Under the pieces are notes generated by a model. The model did no database searches. It saw nothing but the letters and a program-made list of their open reading frames with translations, and was not told where the DNA came from. The translations under genes and the position numbers were made by a program. Shown piece after piece: positions 14,736 to 20,857 of a stretch of DNA of 33,265 nucleotides. This stretch comes from JBEKTY01 sp049515555 (GTDB taxonomy: Bacteria > Planctomycetota > Planctomycetia > Pirellulales > Thermoguttaceae), in assembly GCA_049515555.1 (NCBI GenBank), contig JBEKTY010000087.1, positions 1 through 33,265 on the forward strand. The letters are read 5' to 3'. Numbering within the stretch: the first letter of the stretch is position 1; every line of letters begins with the position of its first letter.

Positions 14736-16698
14736 TGTACTGTTCTGGATCGCGAGCGCCGGTTTCCGGGCCGCGGCCGAACCGCCTGCCGTGCCGATCA
14801 CGCTGGACGTGACGAGCGCCGGGCCCACGATATCGCCGCTCTTGTTCAGCTTCAACCTGGAGCACACGCGGCACGCCATGTGGCAGGGCCTCAGCGCCGA
14901 GTTGCTGGCCAACCGCAAGTTCGCGGGGAAGAGCGTGGCCGACGGACTGAAGCAGACCAAGGTGGTTCGGGGCGCAGAAGGTCCCGACGGCGTCGTCGCC
15001 CATTGGTACGGCATCGGCAAGCCCGCGGCACGATTCGCGCCCGACACGCAGCGGTTCTATACCGGAAAACAATCGCAGCGGATTGAGAGCGTGGCCGAGC
15101 GTTGCGTCGGCGGGATCGGCCAGGGCGAGATCCCCGTGCAGGCCGGCACGGAGTATGCGGCCCGCTTCCAGCTCATGGCCAGGCCCGCGGTGAACGTTGT
15201 CGCCCGGCTGTGCGATGCGGCGGGAAAGGAGTACCTCCGCCAGACGCTTCGGCTGGACGCAGGCGATTGGCAGCCCTGGACTTTCACGTTCAAGGCGCCG
15301 CAGACGGACCTCAAGGCCCGGCTGGAGATCAGCTTCGAGGGCCCGGGCACGCTGTGGGTAGGCTCGGCCTCGCTCATGCCGGTCGACAATTTCCATGGCA
15401 TGCGCCGCGACGTGATCGCCCGGCTCAAGGAGATTTCGGTGCCGCTGCTGCGTTGGCCCGGCGGCAATTTCACGCGCGACTACCGCTGGAAAGAGGGCCT
15501 GCTGCCGGTCGACCGCCGCCCGCCGATCGCGGCCAGTTGGCACGAGACCTTGCCCTTCACCGACAACTACGATTTCCACGAGGTAGGCATCGACGATTAC
15601 ATTGCGCTGTGCCGCGAGATCGGCAGTCTGCCGTGCATCACGCTGAGCGTAGGCATTGCCCAGGGCGACCGCGAGGCCGCCGACTGGGTCGAGTACTGCA
15701 ACGGCTCGGCCGAAACCCACTGGGGCCAGATTCGGGCCCGGCGCGGGCACAAGGAACCGTACCGGGTCGAGCGCTGGACGATCGGCAACGAGGTGTGGGG
15801 CGATTGGATGGGGCCGTCCTTCTACACGCTCCCCGCTTACGCCCAGGTGGTCAAACAGTATGCGGCTGCCGTGAAGAAAGTGGACCCCGCGGCGATGTTG
15901 ATCGCCTCGGGCGTCGGCGCCGGCTGGGACCAGAAGCTGGTGGAACAGACCGGAGCGCCCTTCGCCTGGCTCTCCCGGCACGAGTATTGCCCCATAACAC
16001 AGGCGCTGTCCGGTCCGGCCGGCCGCCAGGAATTCACGCGCCAGGCCTGCCGCCCCCGGGACTTCGTCCTGCCCTGGCTCAAAGAAGCGCGCCAGGCACT
16101 CGACCAGACCGGTCCGGCCGGCAAGCGGCTGGGAATCGCCTACGACGAATGGAACCTTTGGCACAACTGGTTCATCAAACCGACGGCCAACGAGTGGCAC
16201 GTCGGGCCGATCGACGCCGCTTTCGCCGCCGCGCACCTCAATATGCTCTGCCAGGAAGCCGCGGCGCTCAACATTCCCATGGCCGCCATGTTCCAGCCGG
16301 TCAACGAAGGGGCGATCGTCGTCAAGCCTTTCTCCGCCGAGCTGACGGCCATGGGACAAGTCTTTGCGCTCTACCGGGCGCACCACGGCGGGCGAACGCT
16401 CAAGACCGAGCCGCCGCAAGGTCCCCGGGCGGTCGATGCCTGCGCGTCTCTGGCGGCCGACGGCAAGCGCGTCTGCCTGACGCTCGTCAACCGCGCCGCC
16501 GAGGATCGCCCGATCGAGCTGCTCCTGGCCGGCGCGGCGCCCGCGGCCGCCACGGCCACGGTTCTTTCCGTCCGGCAACTCGAGCCCGATGCGGTGATGG
16601 ACAAACGCGTGGACAACATTGCCGCCGGGAGCGACGGAAAGATACGATTGCTCCTGCCGCGATGCGGCATAGCGCTTGTGGAGATCGCTTTGAAGTGA
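14701..16698 (+). CDS. Secreted GH51-type alpha-L-arabinofuranosidase
   Basis: 665 aa. Signal peptide at about 1-26 (FLLPCVLFWIASAGFRAAA). The first domain (about 30-230) contains the ISPLLFSFNLEH strand typical of GH51 and a carbohydrate-binding-like beta sandwich. The catalytic TIM barrel has RWPGGNF at 251-257, TIGNEVWG with the likely acid/base Glu at 364, and YDEWN with the likely nucleophile Glu at 483. A C-terminal beta domain follows. GH51 enzymes remove arabinofuranosyl groups from arabinoxylan, arabinan or related glycans. Secretion suggests action in the periplasm or outside. AAGGAG lies 8 bases before ATG 14701. The gene's original upstream region has been interrupted by the RAYT element, which could change its expression. 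Confidence 0.9.
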   Translation: MNVLSHRFLLPCVLFWIASAGFRAAAEPPAVPITLDVTSAGPTISPLLFSFNLEHTRHAMWQGLSAELLANRKFAGKSVADGLKQTKVVRGAEGPDGVVAHWYGIGKPAARFAPDTQRFYTGKQSQRIESVAERCVGGIGQGEIPVQAGTEYAARFQLMARPAVNVVARLCDAAGKEYLRQTLRLDAGDWQPWTFTFKAPQTDLKARLEISFEGPGTLWVGSASLMPVDNFHGMRRDVIARLKEISVPLLRWPGGNFTRDYRWKEGLLPVDRRPPIAASWHETLPFTDNYDFHEVGIDDYIALCREIGSLPCITLSVGIAQGDREAADWVEYCNGSAETHWGQIRARRGHKEPYRVERWTIGNEVWGDWMGPSFYTLPAYAQVVKQYAAAVKKVDPAAMLIASGVGAGWDQKLVEQTGAPFAWLSRHEYCPITQALSGPAGRQEFTRQACRPRDFVLPWLKEARQALDQTGPAGKRLGIAYDEWNLWHNWFIKPTANEWHVGPIDAAFAAAHLNMLCQEAAALNIPMAAMFQPVNEGAIVVKPFSAELTAMGQVFALYRAHHGGRTLKTEPPQGPRAVDACASLAADGKRVCLTLVNRAAEDRPIELLLAGAAPAAATATVLSVRQLEPDAVMDKRVDNIAAGSDGKIRLLLPRCGIALVEIALK

Positions 16699-16763
16699 AC
16701 CGGCGGCCGGAAGAAGCCCGAGACGGCCCAACCGGAACAAGAACCGTGTCGCGCCCACCTACT

Positions 16764-16826
16764 ACCAAAGGGCTAAGACCAAAGGCCCAAGGCCAAAGAC
16801 CAAAGCCCCAAGACCAAAGCCCACGC
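16764..16826. repeat. Degenerate tract, unit GACCAAAGGCC(C)AAG
   Basis: CCAAAGGGCTAAGACC is followed by several CCAAAG/CCCAAG/GACCAAAG units in the 138-base gap between the convergent GH51 and hydG genes. No terminator-type stem plus T-run is seen. Confidence 0.75.
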
Positions 16827-16836
16827 AAGGCTCCGG

Positions 16837-18261
16837 TCAATAGTACAAGTCTCGCGCGCCGGTCTCGCGGATGAGCCGCAGGCGCTCGAGCAGGTCTTGC
16901 TTGCGCTCGCCGGCGGGCAGGCGGTCGAGCTCCTGCTGGATCAGCCGGACCCCGGCGGCATAGGTCTCGCTCGATCCGTAATCGACGAGGTATTCCATCA
17001 AGGTGGTCAGGGCGTTGGGCGTGCACAGGTTCTGGATGAAGCCGGGGATGGCGAACTCCATGAAGTGCTCGCCGGTGCGGCCCAGGCGGTAGCAGGCGGT
17101 GCAGAAGCTGGGCAGATAGCCATCGACGATCAGCTCGCGCAGGACCACGTCGAGGGGCCGGATGTCGCCCAGCTCGAACTGTTCGCGCTTTAGGACCTGG
17201 GCGTCGCCCAGCTCGGTGTAGCCGCCCAGTTCGATGCGGCTGCCGGCGTCGATCTGCGAGACGCCGAAGGCCATCATCTCGCGTCTGAGGGCGGCGGGCT
17301 CGCGGGCGGTGAGGATCATGCCGGTGTAGGGCACCGCCAGCCGCAGGATGGCTACCAGCCGCTTGAAGTCGTGGTCGGCCACCAGCCGGGGCTCTTCGTG
17401 CCGCACGCCGCTGGCCGGCCGTAGGCGGGGGAAGCTGATGGTGTGCGGCCCGACGTTGTAATGGGCTTGCAGGTGCAGGGCGTGGGCCACCAGACCCAGC
17501 AGTTCGAACCGCCAGTCGTACAGGCCCAGAAGGGCGCCGATGCCCACGTCGTCGCAGCCGGCCTCCATGGCCCGGGCCACCCCGTCCAGCCGCCACAGAT
17601 AATCGGCCTTCCGCGTGCCCCGGGGATGCACGCGGGCGTAGGTGCCGTGGTGGTAGGTCTCCTGAAAGATCTGGTAGGTGCCGATGCCGGCGGCCTTTAT
17701 GGCGGCATAGCCGGCGTGGTCCATGGGGGCGGCGTTGACGTTCACGCGGCGGATCTCGCCGTGGCCGACCTTTACGGAATACACCACCCGCACGCACGCG
17801 GCGATGTACTGCGGGTTGTAGCGGGCGTGCTCGCCGAAGACCAGGATCGTCCGCTTGTGTCCCTTCCGTTCCAGGGCCTCGATCTGGCCGCGGAGCTCGG
17901 CCTCGGTGAGCGTGCGGCGGACCATTTCCCGATTCGAGCGGCGAAAGGCGCAATACGCGCAATCGTTGGTGCAGCTATTGCCCACGTACACGGGGGCGAA
18001 GAGCACGATGCGGTTGCCGTACACGTCGCGCTTGAGCCGGCGGGCGGCGTCGAAGATCCGCTGGCAGCTTTCCGGGTCGTCGGCGGCCAGCAGGACGGCC
18101 GTCTGGTCGAGGCTCAGCGGCTCTTTGGCCAAGCTCTGGGCCAGGCAGTCGGCCAACTCGGCCGGCGAGGTCCGGCGGTCCAAGAGGGCGTGCAGCCGGG
18201 CTTCGTCGATGAAGTCGCGGCCGCTGGCGCTCAGGCGTTTGGCGTCGAGGGTCGAGGACAT
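16837..18261 (-). CDS. hydG: [FeFe] hydrogenase H-cluster maturase HydG (radical SAM)
   Basis: 474 aa, the usual length for HydG. The radical-SAM cluster motif is CTNDCAYC (C97, C101, C104; CX3CX2C as in HydG and ThiH). The C-terminal extension carries C387-X2-C390-X22-C413, within FCTACYRLGRTGEHFMEF and LCTPNA, which is the auxiliary cluster motif that separates HydG from the tyrosine lyase ThiH. HydG cleaves tyrosine into p-cresol and dehydroglycine and makes CO and cyanide ligands as Fe(CO)2(CN) units for the H-cluster. The gene lies downstream of hydE in the same direction, 125 bases apart, with an inverted repeat pair between. ATG 18261 lacks a strong Shine-Dalgarno. The hydrogenase itself and HydF are not in this window. 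Assignment is very firm. Confidence 0.96.
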   Translation of the reverse strand: MSSTLDAKRLSASGRDFIDEARLHALLDRRTSPAELADCLAQSLAKEPLSLDQTAVLLAADDPESCQRIFDAARRLKRDVYGNRIVLFAPVYVGNSCTNDCAYCAFRRSNREMVRRTLTEAELRGQIEALERKGHKRTILVFGEHARYNPQYIAACVRVVYSVKVGHGEIRRVNVNAAPMDHAGYAAIKAAGIGTYQIFQETYHHGTYARVHPRGTRKADYLWRLDGVARAMEAGCDDVGIGALLGLYDWRFELLGLVAHALHLQAHYNVGPHTISFPRLRPASGVRHEEPRLVADHDFKRLVAILRLAVPYTGMILTAREPAALRREMMAFGVSQIDAGSRIELGGYTELGDAQVLKREQFELGDIRPLDVVLRELIVDGYLPSFCTACYRLGRTGEHFMEFAIPGFIQNLCTPNALTTLMEYLVDYGSSETYAAGVRLIQQELDRLPAGERKQDLLERLRLIRETGARDLYY

Positions 18262-18313
18262 GGGGTGGATGTGGTTGGTACTGTTGCGCTACTTGGGTCC
18301 GGGATCCGGTGAA

Positions 18314-18412
18314 AAATGACCAATGACCAAGCACCAATGACCAAGAAACTCCCCGCGATCGGCCGCCGGTTGTTGTTGGACATTAGTCATTGGGATTTGG
18401 TCATTGGGACTT
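18314..18412. repeat. Inverted pair of CAATGACCAAG-type tracts between hydE and hydG
   Basis: Left tract 18314-18345 (AATGACCAATGACCAAGCAC and on) and right tract 18379-18412 (CATTAGTCATTGGGATTTGG and on) are reverse complements in pattern, separated by about 35 bases. The right tract encodes the last residues of HydE (PQVPMTKSQ) and supplies its TGA stop. In the hydE-hydG mRNA the two tracts could pair into one long hairpin. Confidence 0.8.
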
Positions 18413-19463
18413 GTGGTTCGCGGGCGGCGTAATTGGGCGAATCGCCCCGGCCGCGGCCCGCCGTGCGGCCGATACTCTGAATGCGGTCCTGCGTGCAGCG
18501 GTGGCACATGCCGGCCGTCTCGCGGAGGCACGCCTTGTTGGGGTAGATCTCGTAATGGATGCGGTAGCGGGGCGGGGTGAGGTTGGGCATGACAACGTTG
18601 GCCCCCCGCAGCAGGCCCAACTCGCGGCCGCTCTGGAGGTTCAAGGTGGCCAGGGCCGTCGTGCTGGGGATGTTCGCCCGCGGACAGACCAGCCGGGCCA
18701 GGGCGATCACCTTGTAGGTCATTAGCTCGCTGGCGGGCACCTGCTCGCCCGGGTCCGCCCAGGGCCGGCCGGCCGGGCGGGCCAACGGCGTGGCGGGGTG
18801 CATCAGGAAGGGTCCCACCCCGATCATGTCCAGGTCCAGCGTGCGGAACAACTCGATATCCCGGGCCAGGTCGTCGTAGGTCTGCCCGGGAATGCCGATC
18901 ATTACGCCGCTGCCGACCTCGTAGCCCAGCCACCGCAGCAGGCCCAGCAGATTGATGCGGTCGGACGGCTGGCCGGGCCGCGGCGGGTGGATGCGCTCGT
19001 ACAGGTCGCGGTTGGAGGTCTCGAAGCGCAGCAGGTATCGGTCGGCCCCGCTCTCGCGCCAGGCGGCCAGCTCGGCCGCGTCGCGCTCGCCCAGGCTCAG
19101 CGTAACGGCCAAGGGCGTTTCGGTCTTGATGTGCCGCACCACGCCGGCCATCCACTCGCCGCGGATGCCCGGGTCCTCGCCCGCCTGGAGCACCAGCGTG
19201 CCGTATCCGAAGGCCACGGCCTGCCGGGCACAGGCCAGAATCTCGTCGGCGCTCATGCGGTAGCGGGTGAGCTTGCGGTTATCGGCCCGCAGGCCGCAGT
19301 AGGCGCACAGGCGGCTGCAATGGTTCGACAACTCGACCAGTCCGCGAAGATGGACCTGGTTGCCGACGGACTCTTGCCGCGTGCGGTCGGCCCGCTGCCA
19401 CAACTCGCCCAGCCGGCCCTCGTCGGTCTCGCGAAGCCAAGTGGTAATTTCACGGTGGTCCAT
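18387..19463 (-). CDS. hydE: [FeFe] hydrogenase H-cluster maturase HydE (radical SAM)
   Basis: 358 aa. Radical-SAM motif CSRLCAYC (C49, C53, C56) after LRGLVELSNH. Near the C-terminus ACLRETAGMCHRC gives the CX7CX2C pattern of the second, dispensable cluster of HydE, which distinguishes it from biotin synthase and PylB. VMIGIPGQTYDDL and GPFLMHPATPLA are typical HydE stretches. HydE acts after HydG to build the dithiomethylamine bridge precursor of the H-cluster. ATG 19463 gives MDHREITTWL; a start 57 bases upstream (19520) would add residues encoded by another repeat tract and is less likely. The last nine residues come from a repeat tract, so the native C-terminus has been altered. First gene of the hydE-hydG pair, divergent from lemA. 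Confidence 0.95.
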   Translation of the reverse strand: MDHREITTWLRETDEGRLGELWQRADRTRQESVGNQVHLRGLVELSNHCSRLCAYCGLRADNRKLTRYRMSADEILACARQAVAFGYGTLVLQAGEDPGIRGEWMAGVVRHIKTETPLAVTLSLGERDAAELAAWRESGADRYLLRFETSNRDLYERIHPPRPGQPSDRINLLGLLRWLGYEVGSGVMIGIPGQTYDDLARDIELFRTLDLDMIGVGPFLMHPATPLARPAGRPWADPGEQVPASELMTYKVIALARLVCPRANIPSTTALATLNLQSGRELGLLRGANVVMPNLTPPRYRIHYEIYPNKACLRETAGMCHRCTQDRIQSIGRTAGRGRGDSPNYAAREPQVPMTKSQ

Positions 19464-19503
19464 GGCAGCAGGGGCGGCTTCCGTGGGAAATGATCGAAGG
19501 GAG

Positions 19504-19565
19504 AAATGTTCAATGTTCAATTAGGGCGCCAGCCAAGCCCTGGGCGCATTGAACATCGAGCATTT
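19504..19565. repeat. Inverted AATGTTC / GAACATT tract pair upstream of hydE
   Basis: AATGTTCAATGTTCAAT at 19504-19520 and ATTGAACATCGAGCAT at about 19550-19565 form an imperfect inverted pair around a GC-rich core. They lie in the 311-base gap between the divergent hydE and lemA genes, which otherwise holds the half-element at 19711 and a degenerate CCCGCCCGG / CCGGGCGGG stem near 19605-19630. The promoters of both genes should be here but no clear -35/-10 pair can be named. Confidence 0.7.
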
Positions 19566-19710
19566 ACTTCTCTTGGCGCAACTTCCCACACATTATACCC
19601 GCTGGTCCCCCGCCCGGGAAACGGCCGGGCGGGCGAATGCCGCGGTAGTGGGGGGATGCAGCCGGCGAGCGAAAGACATGGTACAATGATGGACCCGGGG
19701 GGTTGTCGCC

Positions 19711-19742
19711 GATTTTCGCGCAGCGGAAATGGGACTGTCCCC
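19711..19742. repeat. Half copy of the GGGACTGTCCCC palindromic family
   Basis: GATTTTCGCGCAGCGGAAAT followed by GGGACTGTCCCC. It matches one arm of the elements at 27381 and 27893 in reverse orientation, and lies 32 bases before the lemA start codon. Confidence 0.75.
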
Positions 19743-19774
19743 TCCAGATCCCAACCCAGGGAGGTGTGTTTGCC

Positions 19775-20383
19775 ATGTTGCATCCTGCGACAATCGCTCT
19801 GATCGTGATCGTGGTGTTGCTGCTGCTGGTGCTGCTGACGGTGGTCGGCATATACAACCGGCTGGTGGCCCTGCGGAACCGTTACAAGAACGGCTTCTCG
19901 CAGATCGACGTGCAGTTGAAGCGGCGGTACGACTTGATCCCCAACCTGGTCGAGGTGGCCAAGGGCTACATCCAGCACGAGCGGGAGACGCTGGAGGCGG
20001 TGATCAAGGCCCGCAACGTGGCTTCTGCGGCGGGTCAGCAGGCGGCCCGCAACCCCGGCGATCCGTCGGCCATGACCGCCCTGGGCGCGGCCGAAGGGCA
20101 GTTGACCGGCGTGCTGGGGCGGCTGTTCGCCGTGGCCGAGGCCTATCCCAACCTGAAGGCCAACGAGAACATGCTGGCCCTGCAAGAGGAACTGTCCTCG
20201 ACGGAGAACAAGATCGCCTTTGCCCGGCAGGCCTTCAACGACGCGGTAATGAGTTACAACACCCAGCGGGAGGTGTTCCCGAGCGTGATTATCGCCTCGA
20301 TGTTCAATTTCCAGGCGGCCAATCTGTTCGAGGTCGAGACGCCCGAGGAGCGAGCGGCGCCCAAGGTTTCGTTTGGGAAGTAG
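19775..20383 (+). CDS. lemA: LemA family protein
   Basis: 202 aa. One N-terminal membrane helix (TIALIVIVVLLLLVLLTVVG, residues 6-25) followed by the conserved LemA core: YNRLVALRNRYKNGFSQIDV, RRYDLIPNLVEVAKGY, AYPNLKANENMLALQEEL and STENKIAFARQAFNDAVM, ending in FPSVIIASMFNF. LemA proteins are helical membrane proteins that commonly pair with M48 (HtpX-like) proteases; their molecular role is unclear, but they are linked to envelope quality control. A Shine-Dalgarno GGGAGG lies 9 bases before ATG 19775. The M48 gene follows at 20858, but the expected short gap has been filled by a four-helix-bundle cassette that starts right after the lemA stop codon. Confidence 0.93.
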   Translation: MLHPATIALIVIVVLLLLVLLTVVGIYNRLVALRNRYKNGFSQIDVQLKRRYDLIPNLVEVAKGYIQHERETLEAVIKARNVASAAGQQAARNPGDPSAMTALGAAEGQLTGVLGRLFAVAEAYPNLKANENMLALQEELSSTENKIAFARQAFNDAVMSYNTQREVFPSVIIASMFNFQAANLFEVETPEERAAPKVSFGK

Positions 20384-20430
20384 CGGCTGGTGGCTGGTGG
20401 CTAGTGGCTAGTGACTGGTGGCTAGTGGCG
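20384..20430. repeat. Left heptad tract of the four-helix-bundle cassette, CT(G/A)GTG(G/A)
   Basis: Six consecutive heptads: CTGGTGG, CTGGTGG, CTAGTGG, CTAGTGA, CTGGTGG, CTAGTGG. It begins directly after the lemA TAG and is the inverse of the tract at 20801-20837. Confidence 0.92.
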
Positions 20431-20455
20431 GCAGGCCGATCAGGAAGGGCGGGAG

Positions 20456-20818
20456 GTGGTGAAGAGCTACGAGGAGTTGCTGGTTTGGCAGGAGGCGGTG
20501 AACCTAGCGCAACAGGTGTACAAGGCGACGAAGGCGTTTCCGCAGGAGGAACGGTACGGCCTGACGAGCCAGATGCGGAGGGCGGCGGTGTCGGTGCCAA
20601 GCAATGTCGCAGAAGGACAGGCAAGGGAGACGCGGGGCGAGTTCGTCCAGTTCCTCGGACATTCGCGGGGATCGCTGGCCGAATTGGACACGCAACTGAT
20701 CTTGGCTCAGAAGATGAGCTTCCTGGCGCCGCCGGCAGCAGCCGAGCTGCGCCAACAGGTCGCCAAGGTTGGGAAGCTGCTCAACGGTCTTCGCCGCTCT
20801 CTAGCCACCAGCCACTAG
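20456..20818 (+). CDS. Four-helix bundle protein (23S rRNA IVS / Avd-like)
   Basis: 120 aa from GTG 20456 (or 119 aa from the adjacent GTG 20459, which restores the familiar MKSYEELLVWQEA opening). The family pattern is complete: SYEELLVWQEAVNLA, FPQEERYGLTSQMRRAAVSV, PSNVAEGQAR, EFVQFLGHSRGSLAELDTQL. Members are found as intervening sequences in bacterial 23S rRNA genes and, in a related form, as the accessory Avd protein of diversity-generating retroelements; they form basic pentameric barrels that can bind nucleic acid. The GGGAGG just before the start overlaps the GTG. The stop codon and last five residues (LATSH) are supplied by the right-hand heptad tract. Its position between lemA and its M48 partner, with inverted tracts at both sides, suggests insertion. 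Function here is unknown; no reverse transcriptase is nearby. Confidence 0.9.
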   Translation: MVKSYEELLVWQEAVNLAQQVYKATKAFPQEERYGLTSQMRRAAVSVPSNVAEGQARETRGEFVQFLGHSRGSLAELDTQLILAQKMSFLAPPAAAELRQQVAKVGKLLNGLRRSLATSH

Positions 20819-20837
20819 CCACCAGCCACTAGCCACC
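20801..20837. repeat. Right heptad tract of the four-helix-bundle cassette, C(T/C)AGCCA
   Basis: Five heptads CTAGCCA, CCAGCCA, CTAGCCA, CCAGCCA, CTAGCCA, then CC. They are the reverse complement of the CTAGTGG/CTGGTGG units at 20384-20430, with the same two variants. The tract ends 20 bases before the M48 start codon. Confidence 0.92.
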
Positions 20838-20857
20838 CTACCCCCGACGAGGGCAAC

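Noticed and set aside
14659..16758. A 699-codon minus-strand frame opposite the GH51 gene
   Set aside because: The plus-strand product has a signal peptide and all GH51 catalytic motifs; the antisense product has none.
16837..18261. Tyrosine lyase ThiH
   Set aside because: The C-terminal CX2CX22C motif and the hydE neighbour identify HydG.
20456..20818. 23S rRNA intervening sequence
   Set aside because: The four-helix-bundle family is known from 23S rRNA IVS, but no rRNA sequence is on either side; the neighbours are lemA and an M48 gene.
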